Shown: one piece after another, positions 1 through 10,166 of the stretch | Position numbering within the stretch: position 1 is the first letter of the stretch | How the letters are laid out: each line of letters begins with the position of its first letter | NCBI RefSeq assembly: GCF_001269345.1 | Contig: NZ_CXOP01000001.1 | Coordinates: 482,604-546,603, forward strand | Direction: 5' to 3' | DNA: 64,000 nucleotides | Source of the DNA: Limnohabitans sp. 2KL-27 | GTDB lineage: Bacteria > Pseudomonadota > Gammaproteobacteria > Burkholderiales > Burkholderiaceae_C | Made by a program: the position numbers and the translations under genes | The notes under the pieces: model-generated | Told to the model about the DNA's origin: nothing | The model's input: the letters and a program-made list of their open reading frames with translations, nothing else | The model's database searches: none

Positions 1-500
1 GAGGTGGGCTCGTCAAACAGCATCACGATCGGGTCCATCGACAAGGCGCGGGCAATGGCCACACGCTGCTGCTGACCACCGGAGAGTTGGCCCGGGAACT
101 TGTCCTTGTGCGCCAGCAAGCCCACGCGGTCGAGCATCTTGAGGCCGCGCTCGCGGGCTTCGTCTTCTGTGCGTCCCAAAACTTTGATCTGGGCAATCGT
201 CAGGTTCTCGGTCACCGACAGGTGCGGGAACAATTCAAAGCTCTGAAACACCATGCCCACGCGCGAACGCAGTTTGGGCAGGTCGGTGTTGGCGTCCATG
301 AGCGAGACGCCGTCCACATGGATGCTGCCTTGCTGCACAGGCTCCAGACCATTGACGGTTTTGATGAGGGTGGACTTGCCCGAGCCGGAGGGGCCGCACA
401 CGACCACCACATCGCCCTTGTTGATGCTGACCGAGCAGTCGTTGAGCACCTGCACCGGTCCGTACCACTTGGACACATTCTTGATTTCAATCATTTTCAT
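1..500 (-). CDS. gltL: Amino-acid ABC transporter ATPase, GltL type (3' end cut by window edge)
   Basis: Cytoplasmic ATPase of a polar amino-acid (glutamate/aspartate type) importer. The visible 166 codons begin MKMIEIKNVSKWYG. They contain Walker A GPSGSGKST (about residues 35-43), a Q-loop in VFQSFELFPH, signature LSGGQQQRVAIARAL, and Walker B VMLFDEPTS, where the window ends, so the H-loop and C-terminus are missing. It is the last gene of a leftward operon, 13 bp after gltK. A second ATG lies two codons in (494) and could be the true start. Family assignment is firm. Substrate is inferred from the neighbouring GltIJK-like genes. Confidence 0.93.
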   Translation of the reverse strand, partial: MKMIEIKNVSKWYGPVQVLNDCSVSINKGDVVVVCGPSGSGKSTLIKTVNGLEPVQQGSIHVDGVSLMDANTDLPKLRSRVGMVFQSFELFPHLSVTENLTIAQIKVLGRTEDEARERGLKMLDRVGLLAHKDKFPGQLSGGQQQRVAIARALSMDPIVMLFDEPT

Positions 501-513
501 TCCCCCATTTCAT

Positions 514-1182
514 TCAGCGCACGATGGCAATCTTGGCCTGCAGGCGCTTGACGCCCCACGACAAACCAAAACAAATCACGAAATACACGCCAGCGGCCAA
601 GATGTACGCCTCTTCGGGTCGGCCGTAAATTTTGCCCGCGTTGGTGAAGCCCTTGAGCAAATCATAGGCACCAATGGCATAGACCAAGGAGGTGTCTTGG
701 AACAAGATGATGGTCTGCGTGAGCAACACCGGCAGCATGTTCCTGAAAGCTTGGGGCAAGATGATCAGGCGCATGTTTTGCCCATAGGTCATGCCCATGG
801 CTTGGCCTGCAAACACCTGACCCCGCGGGATGGACTGGATGCCGGCCCGCATGATTTCGCTGAAATAAGCCGCCTCAAACGCCACAAAGGTGATGATGGC
901 CGACCATTCGGCACCTATCGGTCTGCCAATCAAGAACGGCATCAGCAAATAGAACCACAGGATCACCATGACCAAGGGCACCGAACGCATGCCGTTGACA
1001 TAAAAGGTGGCGGGCACCGACAAAAGTTTGGAGCCCGACAGGCGCATCAGTGCCAGCAAGGTGCCGAAGATCACGCCACCGATGGTGGCGGTGATGGTCA
1101 GTTGGACGCTGAAAACCAAGCCGTTCCACACGAACTTGCGCAGCATCTCCAAATCGAAAAACGAGAGGTCGAGTCCGAACAT
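514..1182 (-). CDS. gltK: Amino-acid ABC transporter permease, GltK type
   Basis: Inner-membrane permease of the same importer, 222 aa from the ATG at 1182 (MFGLDLSFFD). The frame stays open upstream to 1242, but that extension would overlap gltJ, whose stop is at 1184-1186, so the start next to the gltJ stop is preferred. Several hydrophobic segments and the binding-protein-dependent permease loop (EAAYFSEIMRAGIQSIPRGQ, about residues 118-137) are visible. The 1-bp spacing from gltJ suggests translational coupling. The partner permease is gltJ. Confidence 0.92.
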   Translation of the reverse strand: MFGLDLSFFDLEMLRKFVWNGLVFSVQLTITATIGGVIFGTLLALMRLSGSKLLSVPATFYVNGMRSVPLVMVILWFYLLMPFLIGRPIGAEWSAIITFVAFEAAYFSEIMRAGIQSIPRGQVFAGQAMGMTYGQNMRLIILPQAFRNMLPVLLTQTIILFQDTSLVYAIGAYDLLKGFTNAGKIYGRPEEAYILAAGVYFVICFGLSWGVKRLQAKIAIVR

Positions 1183-1183
1183 G

Positions 1184-1903
1184 TCAGTGCCCCCCCGTGC
1201 CGGCCGAAACAATGAAGCCCGGTACGCGCATTTTCTTTTCAATCAAGGCAAACACGCGGTTGACCCCAAAAGCCGACAAGGCATACAGGCCGGTCACCGC
1301 GATGTAAATTTCGATGCCGCGTGAGGTTTCTTCTTGCGCCTGCATGGCAAACATGGTGAGTTCGGCGATCGACACCGCAAAAGCCACGGACGAGTTTTTC
1401 AACAAGTTCATTGACTCGCTGGTCAGCGGCGGCAAGATGATGCGAAAGGCCATGGGCAAGAGCACATAGCGGTAAGACTGTGCCGTTGTAAATCCCACCG
1501 CCATGGCGGCATAGGTTTGCCCTTTGGGCAAGGCTTGGATACCTGCCCGCACCTGCTCAGCGATGCGCGCCGAAGTGAAAAATCCCAAGGCAAACACCAC
1601 CAACACAAAGCCCGGCACCTGCTGAAAGGCGGGAATGATTTTGGGCACCACGAAGTACCACAAGAAAATTTGCACCAACAGCGGTATGTTGCGGAACAAC
1701 TCGACCCAGGCGTTGCCCAAAGCGACCCAAACCGGGCGTCCGGGCAAGGTGCGCACCGTGCCCACCACGGCGCCAACGCTCATGGCCACGACCCAAGAAC
1801 ACGCCGCCACGGCCAGCGTCCAGCGCCAAGCCTCCAGCATCCACTCCAAATAAGTTCGACCACTGCCGTCGTCGGTGAAAAAAACCTGCCAGTCCCAAGT
1901 CAT
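1184..1903 (-). CDS. gltJ: Amino-acid ABC transporter permease, GltJ type
   Basis: Second inner-membrane permease, 239 aa, starting MTWDWQVFFTDDGSGRTYLEW, a start typical of GltJ. It carries the permease EAA-type loop (SARIAEQVRAGIQALPKGQ) and ends in a hydrophobic helix. It would heterodimerise with GltK and receive substrate from GltI. It is separated from the upstream gltI gene by a 90-bp spacer that holds a strong hairpin, so permease expression is probably lower than that of the binding protein. Confidence 0.93.
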   Translation of the reverse strand: MTWDWQVFFTDDGSGRTYLEWMLEAWRWTLAVAACSWVVAMSVGAVVGTVRTLPGRPVWVALGNAWVELFRNIPLLVQIFLWYFVVPKIIPAFQQVPGFVLVVFALGFFTSARIAEQVRAGIQALPKGQTYAAMAVGFTTAQSYRYVLLPMAFRIILPPLTSESMNLLKNSSVAFAVSIAELTMFAMQAQEETSRGIEIYIAVTGLYALSAFGVNRVFALIEKKMRVPGFIVSAGTGGH

Positions 1904-1940
1904 GTTGTCTTCCCTGCAAAGCGAAATCCGTTGCCCAAAG

Positions 1941-1976
1941 AAAAACCCCGCCCAAGTCAGCCCCGGCGGGGTTTTT
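1941..1976 (-). terminator. Hairpin between gltI and gltJ (attenuator/partial terminator)
   Basis: Perfect 12-bp inverted repeat: AAAAACCCCGCC at 1941-1952 pairs with GGCGGGGTTTTT at 1965-1976 around a 12-nt loop. The GC stem flanked by A and T runs has the form of a Rho-independent terminator in both directions. Placed inside the operon just after the binding-protein gene, it probably makes most transcripts stop after gltI, giving the usual excess of binding protein over permease. Confidence 0.8.
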
Positions 1977-1993
1977 CGATGCGAAGAGCCGTT

Positions 1994-2884
1994 TTATTTT
2001 TTGGCGTAATCTTCAGCCGGCTTGTCGTTCAAGTTGGCCCAAGCGGTTTTGGTGGCATCGCTGGCAGCCAAGCCCACGCGGGTGTTTTTGGGTGGGATAG
2101 GTTGCATGAACCACTTGTCATAGGCCTTGGCCATGTCACCGCTCTTGACCATGTCACGCACGGTGTCATCGGCCAGTTTCTTGAAGGCGGGGTCGTCCTT
2201 GCGGATCATGATGGCGATGGGCTCCACGTTGAGCACTTCACCCACGATCTTGAAGTCAGCTGGGTTCTTGGCGGTGGCAATGTTGCCAGCCAGGATCTGG
2301 CCGTCCATCACGAATGCGTCGGCGCGACCGGATTCCAACAGCAAGAAGCTGTCAGCGTGGTCCTTGCCAAAGACTTCCTTGAAGTCGACGCCATTGGCGC
2401 GCTCATGCTTGCGCAGCAGCTGCACCGAAGTGGTGCCGGTGGTGGTGGCCACACTGCGGTCTTTGAGTTGGCCGATCGAAGTGATGCCCGAGGCGGCCTT
2501 CACGGCGATGCGCACTTCTTCCACAAAGGTGGTGACCACAAAGGCCACGTCTTTTTGACGCGCCGCATTGTTGGTGGTCGAGCCGCATTCGATGTCCACG
2601 GTGCCGTTTTGAACCAAGGGAATGCGGTTTTGTGAGGTCACGGACTGGAACTTCACGTCCAACTTCTTGCCTGCCGCTTTTTCGACGTTGGCGATGATGC
2701 GCTGGCAAATCTCGTAGTGGAAACCGGCGTACTTGCCGTCACCGAGGGTGTAGGACAAGGCGCCTGAAGAATCGCGCACACCCATGGTGATCACACCAGA
2801 GTTTTTGACTTTGGCGATGGTGTCGGCTTGAGCGGCCACACAGGCCAAAGCAGCGATCGCCGCAGCGAACAATTGTTTTTTCAT
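1994..2884 (-). CDS. gltI: Periplasmic glutamate/aspartate-type binding protein
   Basis: Extracytoplasmic solute-binding protein (family 3), 296 aa. It begins with a Sec signal peptide (MKKQLFAAAIAALACVAAQA, cleavage likely after AQA). The mature part shows the family pattern: GVRDSSGALSYTLGDGKYAGFHYEIC near the N-terminus, then the EVRIAVK and TTTGTTSVQLLRKH segments and GRADAFVMDG. First gene of the gltIJKL operon. The amino acid bound cannot be fixed from sequence alone; glutamate/aspartate is the best guess from operon order and similarity. Confidence 0.92.
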   Translation of the reverse strand: MKKQLFAAAIAALACVAAQADTIAKVKNSGVITMGVRDSSGALSYTLGDGKYAGFHYEICQRIIANVEKAAGKKLDVKFQSVTSQNRIPLVQNGTVDIECGSTTNNAARQKDVAFVVTTFVEEVRIAVKAASGITSIGQLKDRSVATTTGTTSVQLLRKHERANGVDFKEVFGKDHADSFLLLESGRADAFVMDGQILAGNIATAKNPADFKIVGEVLNVEPIAIMIRKDDPAFKKLADDTVRDMVKSGDMAKAYDKWFMQPIPPKNTRVGLAASDATKTAWANLNDKPAEDYAKK

Positions 2885-3071
2885 TCATTTCTCCAAAAAA
2901 TCGCCCAAAGGCGTACGTTAAACCATGCCCTTGTCGGGCATGGATGCACCATCATGGCACGGTGACAGGCCGGGTCGTCACAGTCATTGCACAAAATGTG
3001 CCCGACGCGAGGATACAGTGACTATAGTGATCCAGACCCCATCCCTGCATCAGGGTGTACCCGGAAGGTTA

Positions 3072-3086
3072 ATGCAAAAAATGCAT
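3072..3086. promoter_or_regulatory. Candidate LysR-type operator upstream of gltI
   Basis: Inverted repeat ATGCA-AAAAA-TGCAT, which contains a T-N11-A core typical of LysR-family boxes. It lies in the 221-bp spacer between the lysR-type gene and gltI, about 190 bp before the gltI start. It fits control of the transporter by the adjacent regulator, but that link is inferred. No convincing -35/-10 pair was fixed in this spacer. Confidence 0.4.
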
Positions 3087-3105
3087 AACACGATGCGCCA
3101 AGGCA

Positions 3106-4047
3106 TCAGCCCCCTAAAAGGTGCGGGGTTTCCAGTGCCAAATGTTGCCAAAGCTCGTGTGCAGGATGCCGAGAACTGGTTTTGGGACCCAGTTTGGCCC
3201 GGTAAGCCCTGACCTCCATGGTCAAGGCCAGACTGTGGCCCCCAGGCAAATGGGCCTCCACCAGAGCGCCGCTCTGCACTTCCTTGCGCACGGCGCTTTC
3301 TGGCAAAAATGCGATGCCATGCCCTTGCAGGGCCATGACTTTCAAGCCTTCGGCCATGTCGGTTTCATACACCCGGTCCAAATGGATCGGTGTGCCCGAA
3401 TGCTGAAGTATCCAGTCCGTCACGCCCCCCAAATAAGCGCCGGGGGCATAGCCCAAATAGGGCAAAGGCCGCGCAGGCGTTCCCGGCAAACTGCACGCTG
3501 GGCTGCCGTCGGCCGGGGCCAGCACATACGGGGCGATGGACTCGGCACCCAACACCACCATGTCGTAACGCTCGGCATCGAGTTGCAAGGGTTGAGAGGG
3601 GTGGTGGTAAACGATCAACACATCGCAACCACCCTCGGCCAGACGCATCGCGGCATCGTGCACGTTCAAGGCAATCAGGCGGCTTTTGATCGGCCCAAAG
3701 CTCTCGCGCAAACTGGCCACCCAGGATGGGAAAAAAGTGAACGCCAGCGTGTGAGGCACCGCAAACTCGATGAAATCCTGCCCCGCCGAGTTGTGCCCGC
3801 GCAGCATGGCCCGGGTGTTTTGCAAGGATTGCAGCAACTCCAGCGCCTGCGCGTAAAGGGTCTCACCCGCCGGTGTGAGTTTGGTGGGGTAAGAGCTGCG
3901 GTCCACCAGATCGGCCCCGGCCCAAGCCTCCAGCGACTGGATGCGCCGGGAAAAGGCGGGCTGCGTGACATGGCGCAACTGCGCCGAGCGGCTGAAACTG
4001 TGGGTTTCAGCCAAGCTCACAAAGTCTTCAAGCCACTTGGTTTCCAT
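3106..4047 (-). CDS. LysR-family transcriptional regulator
   Basis: DNA-binding regulator, 313 aa. The N-terminal winged HTH (residues 1-60) starts METKWLEDFVSLAETHSFSRSA and contains VTQPAFSRRIQSLE, the standard LysR recognition-helix region. The rest (about 90-300) is a periplasmic-binding-protein-like effector domain. It is encoded upstream of and on the same strand as gltIJKL, with a T-N11-A palindrome between, so it may regulate that importer. The effector is unknown. Family assignment is firm. Confidence 0.92.
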   Translation of the reverse strand: METKWLEDFVSLAETHSFSRSAQLRHVTQPAFSRRIQSLEAWAGADLVDRSSYPTKLTPAGETLYAQALELLQSLQNTRAMLRGHNSAGQDFIEFAVPHTLAFTFFPSWVASLRESFGPIKSRLIALNVHDAAMRLAEGGCDVLIVYHHPSQPLQLDAERYDMVVLGAESIAPYVLAPADGSPACSLPGTPARPLPYLGYAPGAYLGGVTDWILQHSGTPIHLDRVYETDMAEGLKVMALQGHGIAFLPESAVRKEVQSGALVEAHLPGGHSLALTMEVRAYRAKLGPKTSSRHPAHELWQHLALETPHLLGG

Positions 4048-4054
4048 GCGCGGA

Positions 4055-5929
4055 TTATGTCGCGGCCAAGTCAGCGGCCAGCGCTGGCGGTGACTCTGCG
4101 TTTTGCTGCAAAGCCCACATGCTGGCGTAGCGGCCTTGGCTGGCCAGCAGCTCGGCGTGGTTGCCGCGTTCGATGATCCGGCCTGCTTCCATCACCAAAA
4201 TCTCATGTGCATCGACCACAGTGGACAAACGGTGGGCGATCACCAGCGTGGTCTTGTTTTGTGCGACGCTGGCCAGCTCGGTCTGGATGGCGCGTTCATT
4301 GGCTGAATCGAGTGCCGAGGTGGCTTCGTCGAACACCAAAATTGGCGGGTCTTTGAGCAGGGTGCGGGCAATGGCCACGCGCTGTTTTTCGCCACCCGAC
4401 AGCTTCAGCCCGCGCTCGCCCACCGAGGTTTGGTAGCCCTTGGGCGTGGAGGCGATGAAGTCGTGGATGCGGGCCGAACGCGCCGCGCCTTCGATCTCAA
4501 GCTGGCTCGCACCAGGTCGGCCATAGGCGATGTTGTAGGCCACGCTGTCGTTGAACAGCACCGTGTCTTGCGGCACGATGCCCAAGGCTTGGCGAACGCT
4601 CGCTTGTGTGACTTGGCGAATGTCCTGCCCCGCGATGCAGATGTTGCCTTGCTGCACGTCGTAAAAGCGGAACATCAATCGGGCCAGCGTGGACTTGCCC
4701 GAACCCGAAGGCCCGACCACCGCCACGGTTTTGCCCGCAGGAATGCTGAAGCTGATGTCTTGCAGGATCGGGCGGTCGCTCTCGTAGGCAAAGGACACGC
4801 GGTCAAACACCACATCGGGTGCACCTTGCAAAGCCAGCGCAGGCGAACCCGGTACATCGGCCACTTCGCGTTCGCGGTCCATCAGCACGAACATCTTGTC
4901 CAGATCGGTCAGGCTTTGCTTGATCTCGCGGTAGAGCACGCCCAGAAAGTTGAGTGGAATGTAGAGCTGGATCATGAAGGCATTGATCATCACCAAATCG
5001 CCCAAAGTCATGCGCCCGGCCACCACACCCTCTGTGGCCCGCCACAGCATGGCCACCAAGGCCGACGCGATGATGAGCTGCTGCCCGGTATTGAGCACCG
5101 ACAAGGTGGTTTGCGCCTTGAGCCGCGCCAGGCGCAGGCGCTCCAGACTTTCGTCGTAGCGTCCTGCCTCAAAACGCTCGTTGCCAAAGTATTTGACGGT
5201 TTCGTAGTTCAGCAGCGAGTCAATCGCCCGGGTGTGCGCGGCCGAGTCGAACTCGTTGGCCTGTTTGCGAAACTGCGTGCGCCACTCGGTCACGCGCACG
5301 GTGAAAAAGATGTACAGCGCCAAAGCCACCAGCGTGATGCCCGCAAACCAGGCGTCAAACTTGACAGCCAAAATGGCCAACACCAGGCCCACCTCGATCA
5401 GTGTGGGGATGACGCTGTAGAGCGAATAAGAGATCAATGACTCGATGCCACGCACGCCGCGCTCGATGTCGCGCGTCATGCCCCCGGTCTGCCGCGCCAA
5501 ATGAAAGCGCAGGCTCAGGGCGTGCAGGTGCTCAAAGGTCTGCAAAGCGATGGAGCGCGAAGCACCTTGCGTGGCTTTGGCAAACACCAGCTCACGCAAT
5601 TCGGTGAAAGCCGATGTCAGCAAACGCAAGGCACCGTAGCCCACCAGCAGCGCCACTGGCACCACCAGCACCGCTTGTGGGTCGCCGGGCTTGAGGCTCA
5701 TGGCATCCACCAACTCTTTGAGCAGCAAAGGCACGCTCACGTTGGCCAGTTTGGCCCCCACCATGAGGGTCAAGGCAAAGAACACGCGCCATTTGTATTG
5801 CCACAAATAGGGCAAAAGGCGCGAGAGGGTTTTCCAGTCGCTGCCGGCTGGCGGCTGGGTTGCAGCGCCGGGCTTGGCGCCAGGGGCATGGGGGGTGGCA
5901 GAGGCAGCGGTTTCGCCGTGGTGGCGCAT
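4055..5929 (-). CDS. Atm1/HMT1-type ABC exporter (fused permease-ATPase)
   Basis: Half-transporter of 624 aa from the ATG at 5929 (MRHHGETAAS). A start at 5986 is in frame but would run into the divergent gene at 5971. It has six predicted membrane segments (about residues 35-320), then an ATPase domain with Walker A GPSGSGKST (about 400), signature LSGGEKQRVAIARTLL (about 505) and Walker B ILVFDEATSALD. The overall pattern, including LLNYETVKYFGNE in the membrane domain, matches mitochondrial Atm1 and bacterial AtmA exporters of glutathione-linked sulfur species or metal complexes. Substrate here is inferred only. Confidence 0.88.
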   Translation of the reverse strand: MRHHGETAASATPHAPGAKPGAATQPPAGSDWKTLSRLLPYLWQYKWRVFFALTLMVGAKLANVSVPLLLKELVDAMSLKPGDPQAVLVVPVALLVGYGALRLLTSAFTELRELVFAKATQGASRSIALQTFEHLHALSLRFHLARQTGGMTRDIERGVRGIESLISYSLYSVIPTLIEVGLVLAILAVKFDAWFAGITLVALALYIFFTVRVTEWRTQFRKQANEFDSAAHTRAIDSLLNYETVKYFGNERFEAGRYDESLERLRLARLKAQTTLSVLNTGQQLIIASALVAMLWRATEGVVAGRMTLGDLVMINAFMIQLYIPLNFLGVLYREIKQSLTDLDKMFVLMDREREVADVPGSPALALQGAPDVVFDRVSFAYESDRPILQDISFSIPAGKTVAVVGPSGSGKSTLARLMFRFYDVQQGNICIAGQDIRQVTQASVRQALGIVPQDTVLFNDSVAYNIAYGRPGASQLEIEGAARSARIHDFIASTPKGYQTSVGERGLKLSGGEKQRVAIARTLLKDPPILVFDEATSALDSANERAIQTELASVAQNKTTLVIAHRLSTVVDAHEILVMEAGRIIERGNHAELLASQGRYASMWALQQNAESPPALAADLAAT

Positions 5930-5970
5930 AAGGGACAATCCGATTTTGACGTTAACCACCGATTGTGCCC

Positions 5971-6381
5971 ATGTCTGCCACCCCACGCCCCGATACCGTG
6001 TCTTTGCCCACCGACCAGGAGCTGGTGCTCAAAGTCATCCCCATGCCAGCCGACTGCAATGCCAGCGGCGATATTTTTGGCGGCTGGGTCATGGCCCAGG
6101 TCGACTTGGCCGGTGCCGTGTTGCCCGCCCGGCGTGTGCGCGGGCGCATGGTCACCGTGGCGGTGAACGAGTTCATTTTCAAACAGGCCGTCAAGGTGGG
6201 CGACATCCTGTCGTTTTTCTCGCGCATTGTGCGCGTGGGACGCACCTCGGTCACGGTCAAGGTGGAGGTGTTTGCCGAGCGCTTTCAGCTGCAAGGCCAG
6301 TACATCAAGGTCACCGAAGCGAACCTGACCTATGTGGCGGTGGACGACCAAGGCAAGCCCCGGCCAGTGCCTGCCGAATGA
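5971..6381 (+). CDS. yciA: Acyl-CoA thioesterase, YciA type
   Basis: Cytoplasmic hotdog-fold thioesterase of 136 aa that hydrolyses acyl-CoA to free acid and CoA. The motif MPADCNASGDIFGGWVMAQV (from about residue 28) matches YciA, including the catalytic Asp of GDIFGG. FSRIVRVGRTSVTVKVEV is the second conserved strand. The ATG at 5971 is chosen over an in-frame GTG at 5965. It is divergent from the ABC exporter with only about 40 bp between start codons, so their promoters must overlap. Confidence 0.9.
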   Translation: MSATPRPDTVSLPTDQELVLKVIPMPADCNASGDIFGGWVMAQVDLAGAVLPARRVRGRMVTVAVNEFIFKQAVKVGDILSFFSRIVRVGRTSVTVKVEVFAERFQLQGQYIKVTEANLTYVAVDDQGKPRPVPAE

Positions 6382-6396
6382 TGGGGCTCGGGACGC

Positions 6397-6879
6397 TCAG
6401 GACACGATGTAGGCCGCAGCGCCTGTCGACATCAATGTGCCGTCGGGCCCACAAAACTCCATGCGCGACGAGCCCACCCGCGAGCCCACGCGCAAAGCAT
6501 TGGCCGTGATGGTGAAGTGCTCGCCAATGCCAGGGCGCAAATAGTCCACCCGCAAATCGATGGTGCCCAGCTTGGCAAAGCGCTCCAGGCGTTTGGCGGG
6601 CGACTCGTCCATGTGTTTGGCCGCCAGCGCGGCCATGACGGCTGCGCTGCCGATGGCATCCAGCACCGCGCTGATGACGCCCCCATGGATGCGGTTGTAG
6701 GCAAAGTGTCCCACCAACTCAGGCCGCATGTCGATGCGGGCCTCCACGCCCTCGGGCGTGACTTTCACCAGTTTCAGACCGAGGGTCTTGTTGAAAACGA
6801 TTTTTTCTTCGTAGATCTGGCGGAAACCTTCGATGTATTCGGGTTCCAGAACGATGGGGGTGGTTGGGCGATGGGGCAT
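6397..6879 (-). CDS. Hotdog-fold thioesterase (PaaI-like)
   Basis: 160-aa single hotdog domain. The motif YNRIHGGVISAVLDAIGSAAVM (about residues 61-82) corresponds to the HGG helix region of PaaI-like acyl-CoA thioesterases. KLGTIDLRVDYLRPG is the second typical segment. It converges on yciA with 15 bp between stops, so two thioesterases of different subfamilies sit side by side. The acyl substrate is unknown. Confidence 0.85.
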   Translation of the reverse strand: MPHRPTTPIVLEPEYIEGFRQIYEEKIVFNKTLGLKLVKVTPEGVEARIDMRPELVGHFAYNRIHGGVISAVLDAIGSAAVMAALAAKHMDESPAKRLERFAKLGTIDLRVDYLRPGIGEHFTITANALRVGSRVGSSRMEFCGPDGTLMSTGAAAYIVS

Positions 6880-7022
6880 CGGGTGATTCTATCGATCACC
6901 ACATGCGCTGGGACAGGGTGCAGGCAAAGGTGCAGGTCGGCAGCTTCAGCCCCATGTGAGGCCTGAGCCAAAGCCCGCCAGAAAAAGCTCACACCCTGCG
7001 GTCCCCCCCGCGAGCGCCAACT

Positions 7023-7787
7023 TCAGACCTTGCTGAAGTCGGGTTTGCGTTTTTCCATGAAGGCGCCGAAAGCTTCTTTGGCAGCAGGTTCAAGCAACAT
7101 GCGGCCAAAGCTTTGGCCTTCTTCGTCCATCTTTTGCAGCACTTCTTGCTGGTAGCCGCTTTTCATCAAGCGCTTGGTGGCGATCAGGGAGGTCAGTGGC
7201 TTGGCGGCCAGTTTGCGGGCCTGCGCCTGGGCGTAACCATTGACCTCGGTGGGGGGCACCACGCGGTTGACCAGGCCCACCTCCTGCGCGGCTTCGGCAA
7301 AGAAGGGTTCGCCCATCAGCAGGGCTTCGGCAGCGCGGTGGTAGCCGAACATGCGCGGCGCCAGCAGGCTGGAAGCTGCTTCAGGACAGAGGCCCAGGTT
7401 GACGAAGGGCATGGAGAACGCGGCGTTGTCACCGGCATAGACCAGGTCGCAATGGAACAGCATGGTGGTGCCGATGCCCACGGCAGGCCCGGCCACAGCA
7501 GCGAGCAGCGGCTTTTCGAAGGTGGCGATGCCGCGCAAAAAACGGAACACGGGCGACTCTTGCGTGGTGGGGGGCTGGTTCAAAAAGTCACCGATGTCGT
7601 TGCCCGCGCTGAAGATGCTCTCGTGCCCCTGAAACACCACCACGCGAACGGCTGGATCGGCCCCGGCCTGGGCCACGGCGTCGGCCATGGCGGCGTACAT
7701 GGCGGCGGTGATGGAGTTCTTCTTGTCCAGGCGGTTGAAGGTGATGGTCATCACCCCTGCGTCGGTGTGGGTCAGGATGTCAGACAT
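7023..7787 (-). CDS. Enoyl-CoA hydratase/isomerase family protein
   Basis: Crotonase-fold protein of 254 aa. The oxyanion-hole segments are visible: IFSAGNDIGDF (about residue 60) and AVAGPAVGIGTTMLFHCDLV (about 98-117), followed by FVNLGLCPEAASSLL. One acidic catalytic position (Glu in CPEAAS) is present. It is the last gene of the leftward TetR/acyl-CoA dehydrogenase operon, so it probably hydrates or isomerises the enoyl-CoA made by the dehydrogenase. Isomerase activity cannot be excluded. Confidence 0.9.
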   Translation of the reverse strand: MSDILTHTDAGVMTITFNRLDKKNSITAAMYAAMADAVAQAGADPAVRVVVFQGHESIFSAGNDIGDFLNQPPTTQESPVFRFLRGIATFEKPLLAAVAGPAVGIGTTMLFHCDLVYAGDNAAFSMPFVNLGLCPEAASSLLAPRMFGYHRAAEALLMGEPFFAEAAQEVGLVNRVVPPTEVNGYAQAQARKLAAKPLTSLIATKRLMKSGYQQEVLQKMDEEGQSFGRMLLEPAAKEAFGAFMEKRKPDFSKV

Positions 7788-7848
7788 GGTGCTCTCGCCT
7801 CAAGATGAAAGGGCCGCCACCACGGGCGGCAGTTGGGATGGAAAAGGG

Positions 7849-8289
7849 TCAGGGGGCTTTGACCCACAACTGGTTGCGCCAGAAGGGGCCAAGGAAACCG
7901 CGCACTTGCAGTTTCGCGCCACCCTCGATGGGCGTCAGTCGCACGCGGTACAGCTTGCCCTCTTCCGGGTCGAGGATGTCGCCACCATCCCAATACTCAT
8001 GGCCCGCCGACTTTTTCACGCCCCGGATGATTTCCATGCCCAAAATGGCTTGGTCCTTGCGATCGTCCTTGCACAGGCCGCACTTGGCTGCAGGGTCAGC
8101 GTCCTTGCGCAAAATCTGGCTGACCTTGCCGCGCAGCACACCGCCCGCGTTTTCGATGGTGACCACGCTCTTGGTCTCGCCGGTTTTGTCGTCAATCGTG
8201 TGCCAACGGCCCACAGGGCTGTTGGCCTGGGCTGCCAGGGCCATGCAGCCCATGACAAGCAGGGCGAATGCGCGGGAAACTTTTTTCAT
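7849..8289 (-). CDS. DUF2147 small secreted protein
   Basis: 146 aa from the ATG at 8289, with a clear signal peptide (KKVSRAFALLVMGCMALAAQA). The mature part NSPVGRWHTIDDKTGETKSV, with VVTIENAGGVLRGKV and YWDGGDILDPEEGKLYRV, is the DUF2147 pattern, a beta-rich domain of unknown function. A CGLC pair lies near residue 82. It is unusual inside an acyl-CoA operon: it starts 23 bp after the acyl-CoA dehydrogenase stop and ends 61 bp before the hydratase. Function unknown. Confidence 0.85.
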   Translation of the reverse strand: MKKVSRAFALLVMGCMALAAQANSPVGRWHTIDDKTGETKSVVTIENAGGVLRGKVSQILRKDADPAAKCGLCKDDRKDQAILGMEIIRGVKKSAGHEYWDGGDILDPEEGKLYRVRLTPIEGGAKLQVRGFLGPFWRNQLWVKAP

Positions 8290-8312
8290 GGGTTGACTCC
8301 TGAAGGTCTCGG

Positions 8313-10124
<1,812 letters not shown>

Positions 10125-10166
10125 GGGGGCTCCTTGGATCGGTGTGCGGGGCAAAAAATGAGGGAA

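Noticed and set aside
253..1215. 320-codon plus-strand frame over gltK and gltL
   Set aside because: Opposite strand has a complete permease and the ATPase motifs, and this frame has none.
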